Shown: positions 29,823-39,537 of the stretch, piece by piece
Layout of the letters: every line of letters starts with the position of its first letter
Position numbering within the stretch: the stretch's first letter is position 1
Assembly (NCBI GenBank): GCA_003280295.1
Contig: QCFI01000005.1
Span: 1 to 64,000 of the forward strand
Direction of reading: 5' to 3'
Origin: Prochlorococcus sp. AG-363-C20
Lineage (GTDB): Bacteria > Cyanobacteriota > Cyanobacteriia > PCC-6307 > Cyanobiaceae
Length of the DNA: 64,000 nucleotides
Translations under genes and position numbers: made by a program
Notes under the pieces: generated by a model
What the model was told of the DNA's origin: nothing
Databases searched by the model: none
Seen by the model: the letters and a program-made list of their open reading frames with translations, nothing else

Positions 29823-30545
29823 TTAAAGACCCAAAAGGTACAACCATTGTTGTGACCACCAGCTTGGTTCAAATAACCATACTCCCCAAATTCCTGCTGA
29901 AATGAATGGAGCAAAAGGAAATGGCTGAAGTCGTTTCAATTTCCCACATAGTATTCCAACAAAGCTGAATAAACCTGCAGAAATAAAAGCAATGCCAATA
30001 GCTAAAGAAATTCCGTGGATACCTAACCACCCGCCTCCCATCGCTGCCAAGTTTGCATCTCCAAGACCTAAAGCTTGTTGTTTAAAGAATTTTTCCGAAA
30101 GAATACTTAGTGTTTTCATGATTACTTGAAAAAGTTTTGCTGCTATTAAATGTTCAAGCATCAAAGAAAGTCCCTTTTCTATACTAAAAGAACATCCTAT
30201 AATTCCAGTTATAATAAGGCCTAATACAAGACCTTGATGGCATAGTTTGCTTGGTATATACATCTCGCTAATATCTAAAAAGGATAAAATTAACAAAAGA
30301 ACTATTAAACATAAACCCGAACTGCTAACAAGGAGGCGTGGCGCAGTCTGGTATTTGGTTGTGTTTGTGAAAAATGAAGAGCATGCTAAAGCAATAGATA
30401 ATAAAAATATTAAGGGCCTATATTTTGTATGGGAGCGAAATGATTCGTTGATATTTATTAAAACATTTGTTATTAACTTGGTTGGCTTTGCTTTTCCTTT
30501 AATAGCAAAGTTGACATTATTAGTTTGGTATATAGGTTCTTCCAT
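29823..30545 (-). CDS. Prepilin peptidase-like A24 aspartic protease lacking the N-terminal methylase domain
   Basis: Inner-membrane protease family that cleaves type IV prepilin leaders. The two catalytic Asp motifs are present: SFLDISEMYIPSKL with D91, and LGLGDANLAAMGGGWLG with D163, which matches the GxGD signature. About six membrane helices are visible. The usual N-terminal Cys-rich/methyltransferase region of PilD is absent; residues 1-40 are short and polar instead. It could be a preflagellin/Tad-like type peptidase or a reduced PilD. No pilin gene is in the window. Confidence 0.75.
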   Translation of the reverse strand: MEEPIYQTNNVNFAIKGKAKPTKLITNVLININESFRSHTKYRPLIFLLSIALACSSFFTNTTKYQTAPRLLVSSSGLCLIVLLLILSFLDISEMYIPSKLCHQGLVLGLIITGIIGCSFSIEKGLSLMLEHLIAAKLFQVIMKTLSILSEKFFKQQALGLGDANLAAMGGGWLGIHGISLAIGIAFISAGLFSFVGILCGKLKRLQPFPFAPFISAGIWGVWLFEPSWWSQQWLYLLGL

Positions 30546-30720
30546 TATGTTAGCTTCTATCGATATTGGTTAAATTATGGAACAAAATATAATTTCACCA
30601 TCCATTATAAAGAGATCTTATTATTTGACATAGTTGTAATTAGGCCTTAATAAAACTAATAAAAGAAATTAGAGCTGCGAATAGAAATTATTGACCCCAA
30701 TCTAGATGCTTATGTTTAGA

Positions 30721-31617
30721 TTATTTTTTCTTTTCTTCTATCATTCTATGAATAATAGGGGTAAGAATCAACTCCATTGCAAAACCCATTTTCCCACCAT
30801 TTATAACAATACTTGTTGGACTTGACATGAATGAGTCATGAATCATTCCTAAAAGGTATTGGAAATCAATACCCCACTTTTCCCTGGCTCCTTTTCTAAA
30901 ATGAATAATGACAAAACTTTCGTCAGGCGTAGGAATATTTCTACAGATGAAAGGGTTTGATGTGTCAATAGTAGGGATTCTTTGAAAGTTAATATCTGTT
31001 CGGCTAAATTGTGGGCAAATATGATTAATGTAATCGGGCATTCTGCGAAGTATTGTATCTACAATTGTTTCTGCTGAATAACCTCTTTCTGCATTATCTC
31101 TATGTATTTTTTGTATCCATTCAAGGTTTGTAATAGGTACTACACCGACGAGTAGATCTGCTGCTGCAGCAACGTCATAATTATCGCCAACTACACCTCC
31201 ATGAAGTCCCTCGTAGAAAAGTAAATCTGTTCCACTTGGAATATCTTCCCAAGGAGTAAATTGACCTGGTTCAAGATTTGTACCAAGTCGAGAGTTGTGT
31301 TCTTGTGCTTCTTCCGGACTGTGAAGATAGTAACGCTTTTGTCCACCTCCAGTTTCACCGTAAGTAGAGAAAAGCTCTTCAAGCTTGTCAAAAAGATTTG
31401 CTTCAGGCCCAAAATGGGAGAAATTTTCGCCTTTTGAGAGAGCATCAGCCATTGCTTCTTTCATTGGCAGACGCTCAAACCGGTGATAGCTATCACCTTC
31501 AACCACTGCTGGGATGATGTTTTCCCTTGCGAAAATATGCTCGAAGGCTCTTTTTACTGTGCTTGTTCCTGCTCCGGAGGAACCCGTAACGGCTACAACC
31601 GGGTGACGCTTCGACAT
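30721..31617 (-). CDS. prk: Phosphoribulokinase, proteobacterial (form I) type
   Basis: Phosphorylates ribulose 5-phosphate to RuBP for Rubisco. The 298 aa protein has the P-loop GSSGAGTSTVKRAFEHIF, the catalytic FYEGLHG, VVPITNLEWIQKIHRD and DINFQRIPTIDTSNPF, and ends PIIHRMIEEKKK. These blocks and the length follow the octameric enzyme of purple bacteria rather than the longer (about 330 aa) cyanobacterial/plant enzyme with its redox-active cysteines. It is therefore probably not thioredoxin/CP12 regulated in the plant manner (inference). ATG start. Confidence 0.9.
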   Translation of the reverse strand: MSKRHPVVAVTGSSGAGTSTVKRAFEHIFARENIIPAVVEGDSYHRFERLPMKEAMADALSKGENFSHFGPEANLFDKLEELFSTYGETGGGQKRYYLHSPEEAQEHNSRLGTNLEPGQFTPWEDIPSGTDLLFYEGLHGGVVGDNYDVAAAADLLVGVVPITNLEWIQKIHRDNAERGYSAETIVDTILRRMPDYINHICPQFSRTDINFQRIPTIDTSNPFICRNIPTPDESFVIIHFRKGAREKWGIDFQYLLGMIHDSFMSSPTSIVINGGKMGFAMELILTPIIHRMIEEKKK

Positions 31618-31713
31618 CGACGTTTAAATAACTACCAAAATGATTTTCGCAGGTCGACTGACGATCTGATCGTTTCGTGAAGACAGCTCTATTTATTTTT
31701 TTGTTTGGGACGT

Positions 31714-32787
31714 TCAAATTGCCTTTAGTAATTCCCTACCCATTTCTCTGCAACCAAGTTCAATACAAGATTCACACATTAGGTCGCTTGTCCTGAATCC
31801 AGCATTTAGGACTTTGTTAACAGCCTCTTCAAGACTTTCAGCGGCTTTTGGTTGTTTAAGACCAATTCTTAGCATCATTGCAGCAGAAAGAACCATTGCT
31901 ATTGGATTTGCCTTATCTAAACCTGCAATATCAGGTGCGGAACCATGAACTGGTTCATATAAACCTGGTCCGCTTCTACTTAATGAAGCTGAAGGTAACA
32001 TTCCTATTGAGCCTGTGAGCATTGCGGCTTCGTCGCTCAATATGTCTCCAAAAAGATTCCCTGTGAGAATTACATCAAAGTTTTTAGGGTCTTTTATGAG
32101 TTGCATAGCTGCATTGTCAACATACAAATGACTTACTTCTATTTCTTGATGCTCTTTTGCTTTAACTTCTACCGTTTCTCTCCAAAGTTGACTTACATCT
32201 AATACATTTGCTTTGTCCACTGAACATACTTTCTTTTTTCTATCTTTAGCTAAGTTAAAAGCAATGTCAGCAATTCGATCAATTTCAGACTTGGAATATG
32301 TCATTGTATTGAATGCCTTTTCCCCATCTTTTGTTTTAATACGTCCCTTTGGCTTGCCAAAATAAATTCCGCCAGTAAGCTCTCTTACAACAATTAGGTC
32401 AACCCCATTTATTATCTCAGTTTTTAGTGTGCTTGAGTTTAGTAATGATGACCAGGCTTTTACAGGTCTAATATTTGCGAATAAGTTTAAACCTGCTCTT
32501 AATTCAAGCAGACCACTTTCGGGCCTTTTATCTCTAGGAAGAGTGTCATATTTTGGGCTTCCAATTGCAGCCAAAAGTACAGCATCACTTTCCTTACATG
32601 CTTGAAGTGTGGATGCAGGTAAAGGAGAATCAGTTAGATCAATTGCAGATCCTCCTATTGGCTGCTCATCAAAAAGCAAATGGAAGTTATGCCTCTTGCT
32701 GATAGCTTCCAGCAATGATCTTGTTACCTCTGAAATTTCAGGGCCAATACCATCACCAGGTAATAAAACTATTTTGTACTGTCTCAT
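31714..32787 (-). CDS. leuB: 3-isopropylmalate dehydrogenase
   Basis: Oxidative decarboxylation step in leucine synthesis. The 357 aa protein shows LLPGDGIGPEI at the N-terminus, the substrate Arg region ESGLLELRAGLNLFANIRPV, VVRELTGGIYFGKPKG, the metal-binding NLFGDILSDEAAM and the NAD-binding EPVHGSAPDIAGLDKANP. ATG start. It is followed by prk and preceded by lpxD on the same strand, with short gaps. Confidence 0.96.
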   Translation of the reverse strand: MRQYKIVLLPGDGIGPEISEVTRSLLEAISKRHNFHLLFDEQPIGGSAIDLTDSPLPASTLQACKESDAVLLAAIGSPKYDTLPRDKRPESGLLELRAGLNLFANIRPVKAWSSLLNSSTLKTEIINGVDLIVVRELTGGIYFGKPKGRIKTKDGEKAFNTMTYSKSEIDRIADIAFNLAKDRKKKVCSVDKANVLDVSQLWRETVEVKAKEHQEIEVSHLYVDNAAMQLIKDPKNFDVILTGNLFGDILSDEAAMLTGSIGMLPSASLSRSGPGLYEPVHGSAPDIAGLDKANPIAMVLSAAMMLRIGLKQPKAAESLEEAVNKVLNAGFRTSDLMCESCIELGCREMGRELLKAI

Positions 32788-32826
32788 TAGGTTAGGAGGC
32801 CTTTAAAAAGATAAACCCATGTGAGA

Positions 32827-33870
32827 TTACTTAGAGAAGTCGCGATTCATATCACGAATAGTCTTTACTATCTCTGGAAGTCTCTTGAAATTGGCAGAAC
32901 ATCGAAGCCAAAGTTTATTAGACATTGCTGGAAAACCACTGATCACTTGATTCGCTTCGATATTTGCATGAATTCCACATTTAGAACTTGCAGTAACGCG
33001 ATCACCTACATGAACACGATTCCCTACTCCTACTTGTCCTGCAAGAATGACACCTTCACCGAGGTTAGCTCCACCAGCTATCCCAACTTGCGCTGCCATT
33101 GCACAATTTTTTCCAGTTGAAACACCGTGACCGATATGAACTAAATTGTCGATTTTTGTGCCTGCGCCTATACGTGTTTCTCCTACAGAAGGCCTATCGA
33201 TAGTAGTCCCGCTGCCAATCTCAACATCATCTTCAATAATGACTATTCCTGTTTGCGGCATTTTGTACCATCCTTTTGGGGTAGGAACAAAACCAAATCC
33301 ATCGGCTCCAATAACAGAATTGGGTTGAATTATGCATCTTTGACCAATACTTGAACCTGAATGTATAACACAGTTAGCATGTAATAGACTTCCTTCATTA
33401 ATTGATACTCTCTCGTAAATCACTACACCAGGATGTAAAACACACCGGTCTTTTATTCTGGTATTATTCCCAATGTAAACGTGTGGGCCTATTGATACTT
33501 CCTTCCCTAATTCTACATTTTCTCCAAGAACTGCTGTATGGTGTATTCCTTCTAAATATTCTTCTTGAGGGTTTAGTAAGCCCAAAGATTCAGCGAAGGC
33601 AAGTCTTGGATTTTTTAATACAGCCCAGGCAATTTTTTTTTGTTTTGCCTTAGTGATTATTTCTTTTTGAGGAGGTATAAGGATTGCACCAGCATTGGTA
33701 GTATTTAACTCTGATTTAAGATTATTTTCTTTCTCTAGAAATGTAAGCTGATTAAATTTTGCACATTCTATTGATGCTCCATTAATTAATTCTGGGTCGT
33801 TTCCTAGCTGGTGTTCTATTAATCCAGCATTCCCTTCCTTGAGAGCAATAATTAGTTGGCTAAAATGCAT
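32827..33870 (-). CDS. lpxD: UDP-3-O-acylglucosamine N-acyltransferase
   Basis: Third step of lipid A synthesis. The 347 aa protein has an N-terminal uridine-binding domain, then an extended left-handed beta-helix of hexapeptide repeats (for example [16 protein letters not shown] and [11 protein letters not shown]). The catalytic His is in [14 protein letters not shown], and the stretch ends in [12 protein letters not shown]. Together with lptA/B/F it confirms LPS synthesis. ATG start. Confidence 0.94.
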   Translation of the reverse strand: MHFSQLIIALKEGNAGLIEHQLGNDPELINGASIECAKFNQLTFLEKENNLKSELNTTNAGAILIPPQKEIITKAKQKKIAWAVLKNPRLAFAESLGLLNPQEEYLEGIHHTAVLGENVELGKEVSIGPHVYIGNNTRIKDRCVLHPGVVIYERVSINEGSLLHANCVIHSGSSIGQRCIIQPNSVIGADGFGFVPTPKGWYKMPQTGIVIIEDDVEIGSGTTIDRPSVGETRIGAGTKIDNLVHIGHGVSTGKNCAMAAQVGIAGGANLGEGVILAGQVGVGNRVHVGDRVTASSKCGIHANIEANQVISGFPAMSNKLWLRCSANFKRLPEIVKTIRDMNRDFSK

Positions 33871-33903
33871 GATAATAGAAATTGGAAAGGACTAAAAGAA
33901 TTT

Positions 33904-34992
33904 TTAAATAAGAAGATCTTTAGTAAGTACTAGGACGTCTCTGTGTATTACTAAGGGAGATGGTGTCGATTTAGAACTATTTAACGAGTTTCTAAGGAAC
34001 TCGCTGCTAAGTGAACTAATCCCCCTTGCGATTTCTTTCGATTTTGTATTCAAAATACTCACTGGTTGATTGGCTGAAAAATCTCCTTCCACTTTCCTTA
34101 CTCCAACAAGTAAAAGGGATGCACCTTTGTTTTGAATTGCTTCACATGCACCATTATCCAAATGTATAGCTCCAAGAGGTCTTAATGCATGGGCCAACCA
34201 GCTTTTGAGCGTTCCAAGCGGTTTTGGATTTGGATGAAAAATTGTACCTCCTCTAGAGCCTTGAAGGAGTCCCTGAAGCATCTTTGGATTGCGACCATCT
34301 GCCAAGTGAACTGTTATTCCACTCGCTGTGGCTATGCGGGCAGAAGAAAGTTTAGTTTGTATACCCCCAGTACCCCAATGCCCAGATTCTTTAGTGGTTT
34401 GCAAGGATAATATTTGGTTAGGATGGTGAACATCGGAAATTGGATGTGCTTTTGAATCTGTTTTGGGGTCAGCCGAGTAAAGCCTATCTACATCAGTTAG
34501 CAGTATTAGCTGATCAGCTTTTACTGCTGTAGCAACAAGGGCTGAGAGTGTGTCGTTGTCTCCATATTTCAACTCTTCAGCTGAAAGCGTGTCGTTTTCA
34601 TTTATGACAGGGACTATTCCCCAGTCCAAAAGTTTTTTTAATGTCATTGCAGCATTGCGGAAACTCTCTCTTGAGCCAAGATCTGCACGCGTAAGAAGTA
34701 TTTGTGCCACGTGGTATCCATACCGTTTCATAGAGGTCTCATAAAGACTCATTAGATTTACTTGTCCCACAGCTGCACTAGCCTGCAAACTTGCTAATTC
34801 TTCAGGTCGTTCTTTTATCCCAAGGGTGTAACAACCAAGGCCCACTGCTCCGCTTGTAACGAGAATTACACCATCTCCTCTGCTTTTGCTTTCTGCAATA
34901 CATGAGCAATAATTATCAATTATTTCACTTGTCGATTTCTTGGTTGTTCCTCTGAGGAGGCTAGTACCAACCTTGACAACCCAAAGAGTCAT
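33904..34992 (-). CDS. proB: Glutamate 5-kinase
   Basis: First step of proline synthesis. The 362 aa length covers the amino-acid-kinase domain (KVGTSLLRG at the N-terminus, [38 protein letters not shown]) plus a C-terminal PUA domain. The ATG overlaps the stop of the yqeG gene by 4 bases, so the two are translationally coupled. ATG start. Confidence 0.95.
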   Translation of the reverse strand: MTLWVVKVGTSLLRGTTKKSTSEIIDNYCSCIAESKSRGDGVILVTSGAVGLGCYTLGIKERPEELASLQASAAVGQVNLMSLYETSMKRYGYHVAQILLTRADLGSRESFRNAAMTLKKLLDWGIVPVINENDTLSAEELKYGDNDTLSALVATAVKADQLILLTDVDRLYSADPKTDSKAHPISDVHHPNQILSLQTTKESGHWGTGGIQTKLSSARIATASGITVHLADGRNPKMLQGLLQGSRGGTIFHPNPKPLGTLKSWLAHALRPLGAIHLDNGACEAIQNKGASLLLVGVRKVEGDFSANQPVSILNTKSKEIARGISSLSSEFLRNSLNSSKSTPSPLVIHRDVLVLTKDLLI

Positions 34993-35498
34993 GTGTGGCT
35001 TACTCCTAAAAGTTTAGCAATTATTTGTTCAATATGTTGGGTCCTTTTATTTTTGCATGGGTTCCCATTAGCTCCTAATGGATGAACCAAAACTGTATAT
35101 AAACCAAGCCTATTTCCTACAAGTATATCTGTAAAAAGTCTGTCTCCTAGGATAGCTATATTTTTAGGTTCTTCATTAAGTTGATCTAATACTCTTGTTA
35201 AAGCACTTTTGGTAGGCTTGGCTGCCCTAAATGTGAAGTTAATGTCTAGTTGTTGTGAGATATTTTCTATACGTCTTCTTGATGGATTGTTACTTAACAG
35301 GTGTAGAGCAAAGTTTCTTTTCGCCTTTTTTATCCAAAGAATTACTGATTCATGTAGAACTATTTCATGACTAGGTATAAGGGTCCCGTCGACATCAAGG
35401 ACAAGGGCTTTAATACCTTTTATTAGTAAATGTTCAATTGGAATATTAGGGATAATTAGCTCAGGTTGCCAGTCTGGTTTAAGCCAGTTTCGCTTCAT
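34989..35498 (-). CDS. YqeG-type HAD-superfamily phosphatase
   Basis: 169 aa phosphatase of the YqeG/GEP4-like family. The DxD nucleophile motif is [12 protein letters not shown] (D35, D37), motif [10 protein letters not shown] follows near residue 86, and [21 protein letters not shown] gives the metal-binding DxxxxD end. Eukaryotic relatives dephosphorylate phosphatidylglycerol phosphate, and the bacterial substrate is less sure. Placed between DUF3727 and proB with overlaps at both ends, a common cyanobacterial order. Confidence 0.88.
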   Translation of the reverse strand: MKRNWLKPDWQPELIIPNIPIEHLLIKGIKALVLDVDGTLIPSHEIVLHESVILWIKKAKRNFALHLLSNNPSRRRIENISQQLDINFTFRAAKPTKSALTRVLDQLNEEPKNIAILGDRLFTDILVGNRLGLYTVLVHPLGANGNPCKNKRTQHIEQIIAKLLGVSHT

Positions 35499-36040
35499 TA
35501 GTCAGTTAACTCCCTTTCTTCAAGTTCACTTTCAATAAGTGGTTGAATTTTGTCAAACTCTTCACCTTCAACAAGAATTGCTTGGCCATTTATTATTTTT
35601 CCTACAATAAAGAACGGGTCAAGAGGTATATAAAGTCCATATTCTTCTTCTTCAACTCTGAAATTCACTAATAGTTCATAAGTCTCTGATTCATCTTCAA
35701 TATCTTCTTCTTCAAGTTCTTCGGGGTCTGGTTCGTCTAGTTCTCCAGTAACCGTAAGAGTTACTGCTGAGCGAACTAAAGTTAAATCATGCTCCTGAAG
35801 GACGACATCAGCCACAGCAAGAATAGGCTCACTGCTTGAAATTGTTTCAATTAGTTCAGGATCACCATTTTCTAATAATTTAAATAGTGATACAGGTGTA
35901 TCTACAGGTGTAAGAAGAGCGTATTCATGCTCATCGATAGGTATAAGTTGCTCAAGGAAACAAAGTAATGTGCTCCCTTTACTATCTTTAACTAGGGCTG
36001 TTGGCACCTCGCTATTGTTGCTTGTACCGGATAATGACAT
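35498..36040 (-). CDS. DUF3727 family acidic protein
   Basis: 180 aa highly acidic protein found in cyanobacteria and plastids. The N-terminal half has a DUF1292-like strand pattern (DSKGSTLLCFLEQLIPIDEHEYALLTPVDTP). The middle is a Glu/Asp run (EPDPEELEEEDIEDE), and the second half repeats the beta-rich pattern with EEEEYGLYIPLDPFFIVGK. It overlaps yqeG by one base and sits 53 bases after yqgF. Function unknown. Confidence 0.8.
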   Translation of the reverse strand: MSLSGTSNNSEVPTALVKDSKGSTLLCFLEQLIPIDEHEYALLTPVDTPVSLFKLLENGDPELIETISSSEPILAVADVVLQEHDLTLVRSAVTLTVTGELDEPDPEELEEEDIEDESETYELLVNFRVEEEEYGLYIPLDPFFIVGKIINGQAILVEGEEFDKIQPLIESELEERELTD

Positions 36041-36092
36041 TTAATTGAGGCTTTCATGCTCAGGATCGATCATCTCAGATGACTTGCCTTAG

Positions 36093-36539
36093 TTAATATG
36101 CCGGCATGTGTACTGGTTTAAGCTCTGGGCCTTCTTTTAACCATTGATCTAGCAGTAAAGCGGCTGCAGCACTATCAAGTTGACCAGTTCGATCACTTCG
36201 TAGATTGTATTTTTCTTTGGCTGCCCAAGTACTACATTGTTCATTCACCCAGGCAATAGGTAAATCAAGAGCTTTAGCTAATTTATAGCCGTAATTTTTG
36301 CAAAACTTTGTTTGTTTAGTAGGAAAACCATTTTTATCAAGAGGTAGACCAATAACCAATCCTTCAGCTTTTCTTATGAGGCAATGTTTTTTTAGGATTT
36401 CTGTATCTTCGATAAAACTTTTCCGATGAATTGCGGATAGGCGACAAATTGTTATTCCAAGAGGATCACAACCTGCGAGCCCAATTCTTCGGTGACCTAT
36501 ATCGATGCTTATAACGGATTGTGGTCTTGGTTGTGACAT
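36093..36539 (-). CDS. yqgF: YqgF/RuvX Holliday-junction resolvase-like protein
   Basis: RNase H-fold nuclease family implicated in pre-16S rRNA 5' processing. The track ORF starts inside the previous gene. The ATG at 36539 lies 5 bases after that gene's stop and gives 148 aa, the expected size. Motifs are [18 protein letters not shown] with the first catalytic Asp, [21 protein letters not shown] with the catalytic Glu, and [13 protein letters not shown] with the last Asp. Confidence 0.92.
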   Translation of the reverse strand: MSQPRPQSVISIDIGHRRIGLAGCDPLGITICRLSAIHRKSFIEDTEILKKHCLIRKAEGLVIGLPLDKNGFPTKQTKFCKNYGYKLAKALDLPIAWVNEQCSTWAAKEKYNLRSDRTGQLDSAAAALLLDQWLKEGPELKPVHMPAY

Positions 36540-36544
36540 CCTGT

Positions 36545-37600
36545 CTATCTTGGTTCCATACTTGGTGTTGGAAGAGGAGGTTGTTGTGGATTTAATCTTC
36601 CCAACATCGAATCGAGTGGCCTTGTTCCACTGATTAGTTTCCGGTTTTCTTGTCGTCTCCAAAGACTACGGCCTAACAAAATCGTCTCGTTTTGATTGAC
36701 CCAACCCATTTGGATTAGCAACTCTGAAAGTCGATTGTCTTCTTTTGCTGTTTCGAGTGTAATTTGGTTGGAAGTCTTTATTATCTCGTTAAGAATATTT
36801 GGGAGATGGGTTAAGAGTCTTTCATCCCATGCAAGATCTCTTATTAGTTCAATTGTTAGCATATCTTCATTCAATTTGTGACTTATTAAACCTGCAACTG
36901 CAATATCTGATTCGATATTTTTAGAAATTAAAACTCTATTGAAAGGTTGTTTTGGTTGGAGTAAGTCTCTAGATTGTCGGTCTAGAATTTGACGAAGATT
37001 ACTTGACTCATATGACTGTTCAAGTCTCCATAAGGAATCTGCATTTTGATTATTTACTTCTTGCCATTCTAAATTGCTTAACATTACTTCCTTTCTTTTC
37101 TTTTTTTGTAATTTTCCATTTGTGGATTTAGGTTTCCAGCAATTAAGAACTTTAAGAGGTTGGAATCCTAGTTCTCTAGATATTGCTATTTGATTTGTAT
37201 CATTAGCGGAGCATCTTATTAACCAGCTTTGTGCTCTTTTTTTACCTAATTTCAAGGCACTTTGTATAAGCTCTTGTCTAATATGAGTAAGAGAGCATTC
37301 TTTAGTCTCTGAAATTAACTCTGGGAAACTTATTGACCAACAGCTCCCACGAAGATTCGAAGATTTAACTATTGCAAAAGCTACAGGGGAGGAATACTCC
37401 AGAGCAACTAGACAAATAGGATTTCTAGGAGGCAGAAAACTATGAAGATAACTTTCTGCTTGGGCAAGCCAGCCTCTAACAAGCATTAATTGTAGCCACC
37501 CAAACTTTTTGCTTGGTGTCATTGAAGAAAGCATGGATAAGTGAATCGCTTTTAGCGACTCCACGCGAAGGGGGCTGGTAGATGCCTTGATTACGTTCAA
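36545..37600 (-). CDS. Conserved cyanobacterial protein, possible GNAT-fold
   Basis: 351 aa soluble protein with no catalytic motif I can name. The pattern of [15 protein letters not shown] near residue 145 and [17 protein letters not shown] near 300 resembles the end of a GNAT domain (strand with GF, then aromatic strand), occurring twice. A tandem acetyltransferase-like fold is therefore possible. The start is a TTG at 37600; a later Met is an alternative. It is immediately upstream of yqgF, suggesting cotranscription. Confidence 0.6.
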   Translation of the reverse strand: MNVIKASTSPLRVESLKAIHLSMLSSMTPSKKFGWLQLMLVRGWLAQAESYLHSFLPPRNPICLVALEYSSPVAFAIVKSSNLRGSCWSISFPELISETKECSLTHIRQELIQSALKLGKKRAQSWLIRCSANDTNQIAISRELGFQPLKVLNCWKPKSTNGKLQKKKRKEVMLSNLEWQEVNNQNADSLWRLEQSYESSNLRQILDRQSRDLLQPKQPFNRVLISKNIESDIAVAGLISHKLNEDMLTIELIRDLAWDERLLTHLPNILNEIIKTSNQITLETAKEDNRLSELLIQMGWVNQNETILLGRSLWRRQENRKLISGTRPLDSMLGRLNPQQPPLPTPSMEPR

Positions 37601-37611
37601 CCCACAATTCT

Positions 37612-38817
37612 TCAGATCAATCTATCTATTTCAGAAAATTGTGCCGTCTTTTTATAAGGCCTTATAAGAACTAGAGGCGTTTGTTCATTAGCATTACCAG
37701 CAGGGTTAGTACGCAATGCTTTTGTTAGAAAGGCTTTTTCACAGTTATGACTAGCGGCTAGTACTTTTACTTTGCCAAGATCGTTTACATCAACAATGGC
37801 GACTGGAATGCCAAGGTGGGCAGAGATTTTTTCGCAAAGTCGTTTTGGAGATTTCGGACCTAGCACGATTGTTTGGTCATACGGTGGTGTTGTCCCTGTG
37901 ATGTCATCAATAAGTCTTGCTTGCTCACCTGCAATTCGGTAAAACATTCCCTTTATACCTAATAGTTTTCCTCCAACCCCTAATAGAAAAGCAAATATCA
38001 CCCTTGATGGTCCTACTAGATTAATAAGTGTTTGTAGGCCGCATGCAGTGGCAAGACTGCTAGTGGGATGAAAAGCTCTGCACAAGCTTCTTGAAATTAA
38101 TCCTGGTTTTATTGTGCTGGGATGATGATATCTGCCTTGCATTACAGCTATGGGTGTTTCTCCAATAGCAAGTACATCTCCTGGTTGAACTAGTTGTTCA
38201 ACGTAAGTTGTTACTATGTCGATAACGTCGTCTAAAGGCCCAAGGATATGTGTTTTTAATGGCAGCACTTGGCATTCTTTATATTGTTGGAAATAGGCCT
38301 TCCCAGGCAGAATCGGGGTAGGTCGTTTGAGAGGTACTACTACTCCCTGTTGACGATTTAGTCTCCCAAACGGTCCATAATTGCACCAATGAATGTCTAC
38401 CCAAATATTTTCCCCTACGGAAATTACCTCTGAAGAATCATTATCCTCTAACTCTAATTTTACGAAAATTTGTGTACTCTTTTTGCTTTTGACAATGTAG
38501 GCCTGCCAATAACCGTCTTTTCTTGCTTCTTCATCAGGGTGAAAAGTTGTAATGGTTGTTTTGATTTTTATGTTATTAACTCCTTCCTTGCCTAACAAAG
38601 TTGATTTGACTTCAAATTCAGGGACCATGACTTCCATTCTTGGATGAGGATTATTTATTTCCAACCACCCCATTGCCTGTAGCCCAAATTTTGTTTGTGA
38701 GACTTCCCAGTCGAAAGTTTTTAATCGAAGAGGAGAATGGGGTTTTAATCGATGGCTAACTTCAAGCCAAGCAAGGCATACCCCAAAAATTATCAGAAGC
38801 AGAGATAGGCCGGTCAT
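37612..38817 (-). CDS. F420-0:gamma-glutamyl ligase-like protein
   Basis: 401 aa protein. An N-terminal membrane segment (LSLLLIIFGVCLAWLEVSH) and a beta-rich region lead into a C-terminal CofE-like domain with PGDVLAIGETPIAVMQGRY, LLGVGGKLLGIKGMFYRIAG, IDDITGTTPPYDQTIVLGP and VAIVDVNDLGKVKVLAAS. CofE adds glutamate to coenzyme F420, but cyanobacteria of this type are not known to use F420. The real substrate is probably different. It lies 11 bases ahead of the GNAT-like gene on the same strand. Confidence 0.75.
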   Translation of the reverse strand: MTGLSLLLIIFGVCLAWLEVSHRLKPHSPLRLKTFDWEVSQTKFGLQAMGWLEINNPHPRMEVMVPEFEVKSTLLGKEGVNNIKIKTTITTFHPDEEARKDGYWQAYIVKSKKSTQIFVKLELEDNDSSEVISVGENIWVDIHWCNYGPFGRLNRQQGVVVPLKRPTPILPGKAYFQQYKECQVLPLKTHILGPLDDVIDIVTTYVEQLVQPGDVLAIGETPIAVMQGRYHHPSTIKPGLISRSLCRAFHPTSSLATACGLQTLINLVGPSRVIFAFLLGVGGKLLGIKGMFYRIAGEQARLIDDITGTTPPYDQTIVLGPKSPKRLCEKISAHLGIPVAIVDVNDLGKVKVLAASHNCEKAFLTKALRTNPAGNANEQTPLVLIRPYKKTAQFSEIDRLI

Positions 38818-38925
38818 GAAAATTGCCGGTTAGTTCTTCTTAGTATGACCTGAAAGATAATTTGCCAATCAAAAGAGTTCATTGAACTTCCCTTTTGCTT
38901 GAACTGTAGTTTTCTATTGGGTTGA

Positions 38926-39480
38926 TTAACGCGGATCTGTATACCCCTCCTTAGCCGGCTCACTGTTGTATTCATTAAAACTTTTTATTTGTATTTTGAA
39001 CGAGGGTTCATTAAGTCCAGTAGCAGTGCTAATAGCTTTATTTATTGTGTCTATTGGAACTTGACCTTCTTGGTCTAACACAATCTTGCCTTCACCATCT
39101 ATTACTACTACTTGTGGAATTTGGCCGCGCCAATAATAGGCCTCTTGTCTTGGATTGTTATTCTCTTTACCTTGAAGCGCGTCTGTGGTTATTGGTAATA
39201 CATCTATAGAAGAAGCCCAAAGTAGTTTTAATCCAGAAACAACTGGAGCAAATGCTTTGCTAGTAGCACTGTCATCTAAATAGTAAATGATGACACTTGT
39301 TCTTTTGTTATCTAGAGCATTTGAGAGCGAGCTAGGAGGCGGTACTAATGACCCATTACCTGCATAAATAGGAAAAATATTACCGTCGTAGCTATCGGTG
39401 TCTCTTGCTGCTTTGACAGTCGCAACGAAAAAAATTAAACAAAGACTAATGCTCAACAGGGCATTTAGCAGATGAGCCAT
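38926..39480 (-). CDS. Exported thioredoxin-fold protein without CxxC
   Basis: 184 aa protein with a signal peptide (residues 1-24, ending VKAARD). The rest has a thioredoxin-like order: TSVIIYYLDDSATSKAF, then a helix, then the cis-Pro-like RGQIPQVVVIDGEGKIVLDQEG. The CxxC site is absent (DDSATS occupies the place). Homologous cyanobacterial lumenal proteins have been named photosystem I accumulation factor; I recall this family association only loosely. ATG start. Confidence 0.65.
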   Translation of the reverse strand: MAHLLNALLSISLCLIFFVATVKAARDTDSYDGNIFPIYAGNGSLVPPPSSLSNALDNKRTSVIIYYLDDSATSKAFAPVVSGLKLLWASSIDVLPITTDALQGKENNNPRQEAYYWRGQIPQVVVIDGEGKIVLDQEGQVPIDTINKAISTATGLNEPSFKIQIKSFNEYNSEPAKEGYTDPR

Positions 39481-39537
39481 TAGGAATTAGTGCAATTAAC
39501 ATTCATTGTGTCGTGTTTTTGAATTAACAACATCTTT

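Noticed and set aside
37612-38817. Evidence of coenzyme F420 biosynthesis
   Set aside because: Only a CofE-like domain is present, with an extra membrane segment; one such gene does not indicate the pathway.
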